From assembly GCA_028282885.1 (NCBI GenBank), contig JANQGX010000007.1:217523-281522 (forward strand): DNA of 64,000 nt, written 5' to 3'. Source of the DNA: SAR324 cluster bacterium. Lineage in GTDB: Bacteria > SAR324 > XYD2-FULL-50-16. Below, one piece after another: positions 51,008 to 59,640 of this stretch (position 1 is its first letter; every line of letters starts with the position of its first letter). The notes beneath the pieces were generated by a model that had not been told where the DNA came from, searched no databases, and worked only from the letters and a program-made list of their open reading frames with translations. The position numbers were made by a program, and so were the translations under genes.

Positions 51008-52351
51008 ATGCCAAAAACCAAGATATTGATTGTTGATGACGAGCTGATTATGAGGGAATCCCTGGGCGGGTGGCTGGAAAGAGACGGATATGAGGTCCAC
51101 AAGGCTGCCAGCGGAGAAGAGGCCCTGGAGCTGATCAGGAATATCCGGTTTGACGTGCTGCTGGTTGACATAAAAATGAATGGCATGAGCGGAATCGATT
51201 TACTGAAAGAGGTGAAGTCAAGTGATCCCGATGCCGCCGTGGTCATGATAACAGCTTATGGCTCCATCTCTTCATCAATTGAAGCTATGAAACTGGGAGC
51301 GCAGGATTACCTGCTTAAACCCTTTGATCCCAATGAACTGGGTGTGCTGATTGAAAAAATCCTGGAAAGCAGGGCCAAAACCCTTGAAAATCTTTACCTG
51401 CGGGATCAATACCGGGAGAGGACCCGCTTTGAGAGCATGATCGGACAATCTCCGCGCATGCAGGAGATCTTTAACCTCATCGAAGATATATCCCCTATCG
51501 ATTCAACTGTCCTGATCACCGGTGAAACCGGGACCGGAAAAGGTCTGGCGGCTAAAGCCATTCACACCCAAAGCCCGCGATGTGAAGGTCCGTTCATGGG
51601 GATCAATTGTGGCGCTATTCCCGAACACCTGATGGAAAGTGAACTGTTCGGCTACCAGAAAGGTGCCTTCACCGATGCCAAGGAAAACAAGAAAGGAAAA
51701 CTGGAACTGGCCAATGGGGGGACTCTTTTTCTTGACGAAATCGGGGAGATTAGCATGCGGATGCAGATCGATCTACTCAGGGTTCTGGAAGATCGTGTCT
51801 TTTACCGTGTAGGAGGGACACAACCCATCGAATCGGATTTCAGGATTATTGCCGCCACCAATATGGATATAGAGACTGCCATTAAGAAAGGTCAGTTCAG
51901 GGAAGATCTCTATTACAGACTCAACGTTATCTCTTTCAAAATGCCTCCGCTACGAGAGAGAAAAGAGGATATTCCGCTTCTTGCCAAACAGTTTCTGTTT
52001 CGATTTTCACAGGAGATGAACAGGGAGGTCAACAGAATCGACCGTGACACGATGGATGAGATGATGCTTTATGAATGGCCGGGCAACATCCGGGAACTGG
52101 AAAATGCCGTTGAAAGGGCGGTGGTGGTTTGTAAGAGTGATTCCATCATCCCCGGGGATCTTCCCATCTTCAGTCCTGAATTGAGGGAACAGCCACTTTC
52201 CGGCACTTTGATGGAAGTGGAGAAGGAACATATTCGGAAAACACTCGATTCCAATGACTGGAACATTTCCAGAAGTGCAAAAGCCCTTGGAATCGATCGA
52301 TCCACGCTCTACAGCAAAATCAAGAAATACGGCTTGTCCGGAAATGGGTGA
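51008..52351 (+). CDS. NtrC-family sigma-54-dependent response regulator
   Basis: 447 aa: receiver domain (DD at residues ~11-12, phosphorylatable D in LLVDIKM, K in LLKPFD), AAA+ domain (Walker A GETGTGKG, Walker B GGTLFLDEIGE, R-finger region LYYRLNV), and a C-terminal Fis-type HTH (ISRSAKALGIDRSTLYSKIKK). The sigma-54 contact loop reads GAFTDA in place of the usual GAFTGA. Partner of the upstream soluble kinase. Confidence 0.92.
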   Translation: MPKTKILIVDDELIMRESLGGWLERDGYEVHKAASGEEALELIRNIRFDVLLVDIKMNGMSGIDLLKEVKSSDPDAAVVMITAYGSISSSIEAMKLGAQDYLLKPFDPNELGVLIEKILESRAKTLENLYLRDQYRERTRFESMIGQSPRMQEIFNLIEDISPIDSTVLITGETGTGKGLAAKAIHTQSPRCEGPFMGINCGAIPEHLMESELFGYQKGAFTDAKENKKGKLELANGGTLFLDEIGEISMRMQIDLLRVLEDRVFYRVGGTQPIESDFRIIAATNMDIETAIKKGQFREDLYYRLNVISFKMPPLRERKEDIPLLAKQFLFRFSQEMNREVNRIDRDTMDEMMLYEWPGNIRELENAVERAVVVCKSDSIIPGDLPIFSPELREQPLSGTLMEVEKEHIRKTLDSNDWNISRSAKALGIDRSTLYSKIKKYGLSGNG

Positions 52352-52442
52352 TATCCCGTCAGGAACCCATTGTGAAGCATTGTTAGAATCCTGAACCATG
52401 TCAACCGACTCTATAAATCCTCGTTTGTAAACCGGCACTGTT

Positions 52443-52991
52443 TTGGCTTCTCCCTTACCACATTGTATCATCTCTCCCATTGAGCCGTTCTGCGACAACC
52501 TGCTCATTGAAATATCCGCCGGTATCAAAAGCATCTTCGGAATGGAGACGAGCATTCATCGCTATCTTGAAAACATCGACTTTGCGCTTGATCACAATCG
52601 GAATCAATACCACTCCACTGCCGTCCTGGATCGGTTATCATCCCTGGATCTTCCGGCAAACAGCAGAATTGTCGCACTGACAGAGAAGGACCTGTTTATT
52701 CCGATCCTCACCCATGTCTATGGAGAGGCAGAACTGGGCGGCGTTTCCTGTATAGTCTCAAGTTCAAGACTCAAGGATGATTTGCCAGCCATTGAAAGAG
52801 ACAAACTCCTCGGAAACCGGATCATCAAGGAGATTCTGCATGAACTCGGTCATACCTTTCACCTGCTACATTGCAGGGATAAGTCCTGTCTCATGCACTA
52901 CTGCCGCAGCATCAGGGATGTGGATCGCAAAGTGATGGGAATGTGCCGCTATTGTAGCATCTTATTGGAAGATCAGTTGAAGAGAGGGTAG
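52443..52991 (+). CDS. amzA: Archaemetzincin-family zinc metalloprotease
   Basis: 182 aa. The zinc site HELGHTFHLLHC is followed by CLMHYC and a final CRYC pair, the extended archaemetzincin motif with a second, structural zinc. No signal peptide; a cytoplasmic protease of unknown substrate. Only a TTG (52443) is available as a start near the expected N-terminus and no ribosome site is obvious, so the start is uncertain. Confidence 0.85.
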   Translation: MASPLPHCIISPIEPFCDNLLIEISAGIKSIFGMETSIHRYLENIDFALDHNRNQYHSTAVLDRLSSLDLPANSRIVALTEKDLFIPILTHVYGEAELGGVSCIVSSSRLKDDLPAIERDKLLGNRIIKEILHELGHTFHLLHCRDKSCLMHYCRSIRDVDRKVMGMCRYCSILLEDQLKRG

Positions 52992-53061
52992 TAATTTTTT
53001 GCTTATTTAGAGTGAATCAAAGAAACGGTTCCGACAAGGATGAGTCCGGAACTGAACAGGT

Positions 53062-53985
53062 TCAGCTGAAAAAGGTTTTCACCAGGCGTTCCCAACCCAG
53101 TTGAGGCATCAGGCCAAAAACATCGTCAGACAGATTCCCGCCGTCGGCAGCCAACGGTTGGACATGTGTTTCGATCAGTTGGTAAAGGATTTCCAGTTCC
53201 GCCGAAAGCAGTTCCTTTTCTTCGTCCCCCATAGCCAGGTTTTTAATTTCCGATCGAAGCTGTGTCGAATGAACTCTCATCACCCAACCATCGGTATAGG
53301 GGGCTTCGCCCGCTAATCTTCCATTTTCCCTGAGTTTCGTATTGACCGCCGTAACGATCCCGCTTACCGGAGACTTGAGAGTAACCTCGTTGCTCCCCCG
53401 ATTGAAATGGATGAGGGGTTGTCCCTGCTGAACTTGCTTCCCCACCAGGGGGCATTCTATGGTATCCGGAGGTCCCAATACCCTGAAGGCAAAATCATCA
53501 ATACCGATCCTGACTTCGGCACTCTCTTCCAGTTTGGCCCAGGTATGCCCTTTGTGAAAATAGTAGCCCTGTGGAACCTTGAATCCGTTCAAATCCAGTA
53601 CGTCAACAGGTTTCAAGACCGCATGAACGGAGTATTGATCGTGGAAATACTGATCAAAATCGCAATTGATACAGTTATAGTCATTGGTGCAGGTTTTAAA
53701 ATCGATCCTTCCCTTCATATGATGAAGGCACAACCGTCTGCTGATGGGGAGTTCTCTAAGTTTATCCTTCCAATACACCATCCCCGAATGGTCTCCGGTC
53801 GGCTTTTTCCCCTCCGCCTTCAGCTTCTGGTTTTGCTTTGCGACCCTGCGAAAGTCTTTATCGAAATCGCAGGAACCGCAATCGAAATTTTCATCACACG
53901 TCAGTTTATCAATCACTCCTGCCTGCGACCAGATACACTCTGGCTTAGATCCTGATAATCTTTTAAGGGAAGGAGTCGATTTCAT
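53062..53985 (-). CDS. Cysteine-rich GcvH-like protein lacking the lipoyl lysine (1)
   Basis: About 307 aa from ATG 53985. N-terminal half has two cysteine units of the form C-x(n)-C-x5-C-x2-C (CDENFDCGSC, CTNDYNCINC). The middle resembles glycine cleavage H protein (YYFHKGHTWAKL, SPVSGIVTAVN, GWVMRV). The residue aligned with the lipoylated lysine, seven before SPVSG, is Ser. The C-terminus HVQPLAADGGNLSDDVFG recalls the DGG segment of NifU C-terminal domains. The function is unknown. Confidence 0.75.
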   Translation of the reverse strand: MKSTPSLKRLSGSKPECIWSQAGVIDKLTCDENFDCGSCDFDKDFRRVAKQNQKLKAEGKKPTGDHSGMVYWKDKLRELPISRRLCLHHMKGRIDFKTCTNDYNCINCDFDQYFHDQYSVHAVLKPVDVLDLNGFKVPQGYYFHKGHTWAKLEESAEVRIGIDDFAFRVLGPPDTIECPLVGKQVQQGQPLIHFNRGSNEVTLKSPVSGIVTAVNTKLRENGRLAGEAPYTDGWVMRVHSTQLRSEIKNLAMGDEEKELLSAELEILYQLIETHVQPLAADGGNLSDDVFGLMPQLGWERLVKTFFS

Positions 53986-54150
53986 CTGCAATTCAAAAAT
54001 TTCGTGCCATCCGGCAGCCTGAAGACCATATGCGCCACCGGATAGCTTATTTCAGTGCTTCAACAGAGGGATTTTACCAAAACATTTATCATATCCCCGA
54101 AGATCTCTTTACATATGATGGTACCCTCCTGCTGAAACATCGGCAAGACC

Positions 54151-55149
54151 TCAGGTTCTCAGGAAGGTCTTCGTCAGGTTATTCCAACCGATATCCGGCA
54201 GGTTTCCGAAAACATCTGCTTGCAAATGACCACCGTCCGCAGCCAGCGGACCTGCAACCGATTCAATCATGGATTCGAGCTGGGTTACTTCCGAATCCAT
54301 CCAGGCCAGGCTATCCGCATCCGCCATCAGGTCTTTAATTGTTTTATCCAGGTCAGGATTCCGCACGGAGAACAACCAGCCATCGCCATAAGGTTCGTTA
54401 TTGGCGGTGTCAGGTCTCTCCCTGATTTTGTGATTTACTTCCAGAATCACACCACTGATCGGGGACAGGACATCGGCGAGATTATCTTCCCGCTTCAACC
54501 CCCAACCGACCTTTCCTGCTTGCAGCTCTTTTCCCATCAATGGTAAATCAAAAGCATCTGCCTTTCCCAGGACCTTGAGGGCGAAATCATCCAGCCCGAC
54601 CCTGATGTTGCCACCACTTTCTATTCTTGCCCAGGCGTGTCCCTTGTGAAAATAGTATTTTTCCGGAACCTCGAATCCCTTGACATTCTGTGTTGCCAGC
54701 GGGAACGATTTGACCTTCTGAGAGTAGACCTCTTCAAAATACTGATCAAAATCGCAGGCTGCACATTGGTAATCATATGCACAAATCCTGTGTTCCATGC
54801 GTTTTGTCAGGGTATGACGACAAACCCTGTCCATCTGCGGTCTTCTTCGCATGGCATCCTGCCAGCTTATTCTTTTCCCCTTGGCAACAGCTTTGATCAT
54901 CCCCTTGTCGTACTTGCAGGTCATGCAATCGTAATAGTTGGTGCAGTCCTTTGACTTCACCACACCTGCCTCCATCCAGAGACAAGGATTTTTAAGCTTG
55001 CTCTCTTTGTCAGGTTTTACAACCCAAACCTGCCCACCCAACACAGCATTAATCCCCTCTTCCGAGGCTGATGATCGTTCGCTGCCTTTCCAGTAGGTAG
55101 TGCCGAATCCTACATGACTTCTTCGGCTGTCGGTTCCCTGTTCTGTCAT
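54151..55149 (-). CDS. Cysteine-rich GcvH-like protein lacking the lipoyl lysine (2)
   Basis: 332 aa, paralogue of the protein at 53062-53985. Cysteine units CTNYYDCMTC and CAYDYQCAAC; GcvH-like core YYFHKGHAWARI, SPISGVILEVN, GWLFSV. The position of the lipoyl lysine is Asp. C-terminus VAGPLAADGGHLQADVFGNL matches that of copy 1. The tandem pair is in the same direction with 165 nt between them, so expression may be separate. Confidence 0.75.
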   Translation of the reverse strand: MTEQGTDSRRSHVGFGTTYWKGSERSSASEEGINAVLGGQVWVVKPDKESKLKNPCLWMEAGVVKSKDCTNYYDCMTCKYDKGMIKAVAKGKRISWQDAMRRRPQMDRVCRHTLTKRMEHRICAYDYQCAACDFDQYFEEVYSQKVKSFPLATQNVKGFEVPEKYYFHKGHAWARIESGGNIRVGLDDFALKVLGKADAFDLPLMGKELQAGKVGWGLKREDNLADVLSPISGVILEVNHKIRERPDTANNEPYGDGWLFSVRNPDLDKTIKDLMADADSLAWMDSEVTQLESMIESVAGPLAADGGHLQADVFGNLPDIGWNNLTKTFLRT

Positions 55150-55580
55150 TTTGACTCCTTTACTTGTTTGGTTTGAGGTTGAAACAGTGTTGTTGATGGT
55201 TATCTTTTACAGATAATGTGCCAGATATGTTTTTATCCGAATTCTGCTCGTAAACGACTGTATTATTAAATATTTTAATTTGAATTTGGTTGTGAGCATC
55301 CCCAGGCGAGGAGTGTGGAAAAATCCAACACGGTATGATCCCCTGCCCGGGATTTTGAAACAGGCAAGATAGTTATAGCAATTTATTTCATATAGTTAGA
55401 TTGCAATGCAGGGAATTCCCACAATGGTGTTGTGATTCTCCACACTTTGGTTTCGGTTCGGTGGGACTGCTTGCAGAAGAGATCAGCGGATGCGATAATG
55501 AATCTCATACCTGAAGGGGGATAGTATTCGTACAGTCCCGTTATTAGAAGAACCAGCCTTTTGGGCAAAAGAGCAGAGAG
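55150..55580. other. Intergenic region upstream of the NifU-like gene
   Basis: 431 nt between divergent genes (GcvH-like 2 leftwards, NifU-like rightwards). No gene or clear operator seen; it should contain both promoters. Confidence 0.4.
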
Positions 55581-55994
55581 ATGAGCGGCATCAACGCGGA
55601 ATTCTGGCAGAATCACTCCGTCGAATACCTGGAAATGGCATTCGAATACAAGCGGCATGAAAAAATCGAAGATCCCGATGGATACGGCAAAAACAAGGGA
55701 GATTGCGGCGATACGATCGAAATGTATTTAACAGCAGCAGGAGGGATCATAGAACATGTTTCGTTGAACATTGACGGTTGTCTGAACACCAATGCTTGCG
55801 CCAATACGGTTGCTTCCATGATCGAAGGGAAAATGGCTGCAGAAGCATGGGATGTGACGCCGGAAAGCGTATCCGATTACCTGAAAACCCTTCCTGAGGA
55901 ATCCCTGCATTGTGCCGAGTTGGCCGTGGGAGCCCTATACCTGGCTCTTTCCGACCTGCAAAAGAAAACGGAAGAATCTGCAGAACAGAACTGA
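55581..55994 (+). CDS. NifU/IscU-type Fe-S cluster scaffold
   Basis: 137-aa scaffold for [2Fe-2S]/[4Fe-4S] assembly. The three conserved cysteines are recognisable: GDCGDTIEMYL, GCLNTNACANTV (with an additional Cys) and LHCAELA. N-terminal domain only, without the NifU C-terminal domain. It is convergent with an IscR-like regulator and would serve the large Fe-S demand of the neighbouring Hdr/Flx proteins. Confidence 0.88.
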   Translation: MSGINAEFWQNHSVEYLEMAFEYKRHEKIEDPDGYGKNKGDCGDTIEMYLTAAGGIIEHVSLNIDGCLNTNACANTVASMIEGKMAAEAWDVTPESVSDYLKTLPEESLHCAELAVGALYLALSDLQKKTEESAEQN

Positions 55995-56035
55995 GCTGAT
56001 ATCAGATCTGTCCACAGAACCGGAAAGACCGGTGA

Positions 56036-56473
56036 TCACAGTTTTCCCAGATACTCCGGAATATCCGATTTTTCTTTGTCCATCAGGTCCTTAATGGTGA
56101 CTTTCCGTAACACTTCCTTTTGCGCTTTTTGCACTTCCACCCAGATCGGCCTGATAATGCAATTGACATTGCGATCGCAGATTTCAGGCATCTCTATGCA
56201 ATCCAGAAGGTTGAGATCTCCCTGAAGTGCCTCGAAAATCTCCAAAAGCGTAATCTCTTCCGGTGCCCTCTTCAAAACAAAGCCACCGCCTACACCCCTG
56301 ATTGAAGAGACAATCCTGTTGTGTTTGAGAGTAATCAGGATGTTTTCAAGATAGGAATTGGGAATTCCCTGGACATCAGAGATATCCTTTCTTTTGGTGG
56401 GTGTTCCATTGTGGTTTTTAGCAATTTCAATCACTGCCCGGATTCCATACCGGCACTTTGTTGAAATTTTCAT
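56036..56473 (-). CDS. Rrf2-family regulator, IscR-like
   Basis: 145 aa. Winged helix with RKDISDVQGIPNSYLENILITL and the wing SIRGVGGGFVLKRAPEEITLLEIFEAL. Three cysteines C92, C99 and C105 match the spacing of the [2Fe-2S] ligands of IscR. Likely senses Fe-S status and controls Fe-S assembly, perhaps the convergent scaffold gene. Confidence 0.9.
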   Translation of the reverse strand: MKISTKCRYGIRAVIEIAKNHNGTPTKRKDISDVQGIPNSYLENILITLKHNRIVSSIRGVGGGFVLKRAPEEITLLEIFEALQGDLNLLDCIEMPEICDRNVNCIIRPIWVEVQKAQKEVLRKVTIKDLMDKEKSDIPEYLGKL

Positions 56474-56747
56474 GATGCGCTAAACCCCTGTGTTTTCTCC
56501 GATAACAGCTCCTTCATCGGACTTGTTTGAATCTCATTCGGAAGGCTGTTTGTGCTTAGGTTCCGAATTTTGCTATCCACAGGCTTCCGGGGTAATCGAT
56601 CTGTAATCGATCCAATTACTGACCGGGATCGAGAGGTAACAACTAAAATAAAGACCGGGATTGCAGATTTCCCGGGATATTCGCATGGCTCCCGGAGCCA
56701 CGCGAATGGTGCTTTGGCATAGCACAAGACAAATCCGTCCTCGTTTC

Positions 56748-58244
56748 TTAGCTTTCTTCTGCCAGCAGTTCGTTGATGGATTTGGCCGCCTTTCTTCCTT
56801 CACCCATGGCCAGGATAACGGTGGCAGCTCCCAAAACGATATCTCCACCGGCGTACACCCTGTCCATTGAAGTCTTTTGGCCTTCGTTCACCACAATATT
56901 CCCCCAGCGGTTGACTTCCAGTTCCTTGGTCGTTTGGGGAATCAAAGGGTTACTTCCGTTACCGATAGCAACAATAACCGTATCCACATCCATCATAAAT
57001 TCACTGCCTTCAATGGGTACAGGTCTTCTTCTGCCGGAATCGTCCGGTTCGCCAAGCTCATAGCGCAAACATTCCATCGACTTGACACAACCCTTGTCAT
57101 CACCCAGAATTCGCACGGCATTCTGCAGCAGATAAAAATTGATTCCCTCTTCCTTGGCATGAGCCACTTCTTCGATCCTGGCCGGCATTTCCACCTCGGT
57201 TCTGCGGTACACTATGTTAACCTCTTCAGCGCCCAGCCGCTTGGCCATACGGGCCGCATCCATGGCAACATTGCCACCGCCCAGTACTGCCACTTTTTTG
57301 GAGAAATAGATCGGGGTATCCGCGTTCTCCCGATCAAAAGCTCTCATCAGGTTGGCCCGGGTCAGATATTCATTGGCCGAGAAAACCCCAATCAGGTTCT
57401 CACCCTCAATCCCCATAAACATCGGCAGACCGGCTCCCGTGCCAATGAAAACAGCACTAAATCCGTCTTTCTCGATCAGATCCTTCAGCTTACGGGTTTT
57501 TCCCACCACAAAATTGGTCTGGAATTCAACACCCATCGCCTTCAAGGTATTGACCTCCTGGTCGATAATCGTATTGGGCAGCCTGAATTCAGGGATGCCA
57601 TACCGCATAACCCCTCCCAGTTTGTGGAAGGCTTCGAAAATAGTAACAGCGTGTCCTTCTCTTCGTACGTCGGCCGCAACCACGAGTCCGGCAGGTCCGG
57701 CACCAACAACCGCAACTTTCTTGCCTGTCTCCGGCTTGACTTTCGGGGTCTTTACCTTACCGGTTGATTGCTCCCAGTCAGCGACGAATCTCTCCAGGCG
57801 ACCTATGGAAACACCTTTGGTTACATCCTTAAGGGATTTGCTGACAGTACAAGGCTGCTGACATTGTACTTCCTGCGGGCAGACACGTCCGCAAATTGCG
57901 GGTAAAAGGCTGGATTCTTTAATGACATCAATGGAAGCCTGGAAATCGCCATCTGCGATATGTTGAATAAAACTCGGGATATCAATCTTCACCGGGCAGG
58001 CTTCAATACAGGGCCGTTTTTTACATTGGGTACACCGAATCGCTTCCAGCCTGGCCTGCTCCACTGTGTAACCTTGGGCAACCTCATCCAGATTTTTGAC
58101 CCTCTCGTTTGGATCCTGGGAAGGCATATCCTGACTGGGAATAGCAATTCTCTGTTTAGCCTTTAGTTCATCCTTTTTGGGTAAATTCTCCTCAAGATGC
58201 TTTTTTGCTTCTTTCTGTAGTTCAGTTGGAGATCGATAAGTCAT
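56748..58244 (-). CDS. nfnB: NfnB / GltD-like NADPH oxidoreductase subunit
   Basis: Large subunit of the NADH-dependent reduced ferredoxin:NADP+ oxidoreductase, an electron-bifurcating transhydrogenase. 498 aa. N-terminal Cys motifs CTQCKKRPCIEACP and CGRCVP-type CGRVCPQEVQCQQPC; FAD site VAVVGAGPAGLVVAADV; NADP site VAVLGGGNVAMDAARMA with YRRTEVEMPA; C-terminal FAD motif YAGGDIVLGAATVILAMGEG. ATG overlaps the nfnA stop by one base. Confidence 0.92.
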   Translation of the reverse strand: MTYRSPTELQKEAKKHLEENLPKKDELKAKQRIAIPSQDMPSQDPNERVKNLDEVAQGYTVEQARLEAIRCTQCKKRPCIEACPVKIDIPSFIQHIADGDFQASIDVIKESSLLPAICGRVCPQEVQCQQPCTVSKSLKDVTKGVSIGRLERFVADWEQSTGKVKTPKVKPETGKKVAVVGAGPAGLVVAADVRREGHAVTIFEAFHKLGGVMRYGIPEFRLPNTIIDQEVNTLKAMGVEFQTNFVVGKTRKLKDLIEKDGFSAVFIGTGAGLPMFMGIEGENLIGVFSANEYLTRANLMRAFDRENADTPIYFSKKVAVLGGGNVAMDAARMAKRLGAEEVNIVYRRTEVEMPARIEEVAHAKEEGINFYLLQNAVRILGDDKGCVKSMECLRYELGEPDDSGRRRPVPIEGSEFMMDVDTVIVAIGNGSNPLIPQTTKELEVNRWGNIVVNEGQKTSMDRVYAGGDIVLGAATVILAMGEGRKAAKSINELLAEES

Positions 58245-59098
58245 TAGTTCCCCCCCTTTTGATTTTCGATTTGCTTGTCAAGTCTACATTGATGGGCTTT
58301 CCGTTCCTGTTCCCTATATGCGCCCAAGCGAGCCATCATGTTGTCAAAGTCAACCAGATGTCCATCAAATTCAGGACCGTCAACACAGACAAACTTTGGC
58401 CTGCCATCAATGTTAACCCGGCATCCGCCACACATACCTGTCCCGTCCACCATAATCGTATTCAGGGAAACCTGGGTAAACACCTCGTAGGGTCTGGTGG
58501 TTTCAGCACAAAACTTCATCATTATCGGAGGTCCGATAGCGATCGCCATATCGGGCTTGGGATCGCGTTCACAGGTCTCCTTCAAGGGCTCGGTAACCAG
58601 GGCCTTTCTGCCGTATGAGCCATCATCAGTACAGACAATGATTTCATCGGCGATTGCCGTCATCTCTTTCTCCAGTATAATCAGGTCCTTGGATCTGGCA
58701 CCGATAATGGTTATGACGTGATTTCCTGCTTCTTTCAAAGCTTTTGCGATAGGGTGCATGGGGGCTACACCGATACCACCGCCGATACAAACCACCGTTC
58801 CAAAATTCTTGATATGGGTTGGCTTGCCGAGGGGACCCACCAGGTTGTTGATCGAATCGCCTTCATTCAATTCAGCCAGATCACCGGTGGTTTTACCTAC
58901 GACCTGAAAGATAATAGTAATTGAGCCTTCCGTTTCATCCGCATCGGCTATGGTTAGGGGAATCCTTTCACCATATTCATCATCCAACTGAAGTATGATA
59001 AACTGCCCGGGAAGCCGCTCCTCTGCTATAAGAGGTGCATGTAACTTCATCATAAAAACATCATCGGAAAGCTGTTTCTTGAGAAGTATTTTATTCAT
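58244..59098 (-). CDS. nfnA: NfnA / ferredoxin-NADP+ reductase-type subunit
   Basis: Small subunit of NfnAB: FAD, NAD(H) and one [2Fe-2S] cluster. 284 aa. FAD region PGQFIILQ, nucleotide-binding VVCIGGGIGVAPMHPI, and C-terminal cluster CGGCRVN...KFVCVDGPEFDGH. Encoded directly before nfnB in one operon. With Flx/Hdr it would link NADH, NADPH and ferredoxin pools. Confidence 0.92.
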   Translation of the reverse strand: MNKILLKKQLSDDVFMMKLHAPLIAEERLPGQFIILQLDDEYGERIPLTIADADETEGSITIIFQVVGKTTGDLAELNEGDSINNLVGPLGKPTHIKNFGTVVCIGGGIGVAPMHPIAKALKEAGNHVITIIGARSKDLIILEKEMTAIADEIIVCTDDGSYGRKALVTEPLKETCERDPKPDMAIAIGPPIMMKFCAETTRPYEVFTQVSLNTIMVDGTGMCGGCRVNIDGRPKFVCVDGPEFDGHLVDFDNMMARLGAYREQERKAHQCRLDKQIENQKGGN

Positions 59099-59640
59099 TT
59101 AAAATATGCCTCACTAAACATTCATAAAAATGGACTAATCCATGAAAAAAACGGCCGGAAATACAAACCATCTCGGGGAAGTTTGGGGCGTATTCCCAAC
59201 ACAACAATGCCCGCAGTTAGCTTTGTCAATTTTAAAGATAATCACAAAGATGATCCATCTATAAGTCATTTTCACGAGGACAGGTGACCTAAATCAAAGC
59301 CTTGTAAATTCCGGAATATAGCCGTTTTTTAAAAGATTTTTACCAACGGCATTCCTTGATGAAAAACATCTGTTTGGGTTGTGATTTAATCCGGTTCTGA
59401 TTCTAAAGGCGGTTACCCGTGAAAGAAATGAATCTACTGCTGTGAGGGGCTTGATAGAAGCCCGGAACCGTGTTTAGGCACAAAGTGGACGACGAGGGAC
59501 AGTGTTCTTTTCTGAGGAAATAGCGGGAGGGTGAATCCAGCGATAATTTTCAATAAAACTGGGAGAGTCGGAGGTTTGGATTATGAGTTGAAGGGCACAA
59601 CGCCTGGCAGTTCTGACAAGCCATTCCGGGCAAACATCAC
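59099..59640. promoter_or_regulatory. Region upstream of nfnAB with an FNR-like site
   Basis: 542 nt with no supported gene. An FNR/CRP-type imperfect palindrome GTGACctaaATCAA lies at 59284-59297, about 190 nt before nfnA. The remainder, including the end of the kinase transcript, shows nothing recognisable. Confidence 0.35.
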
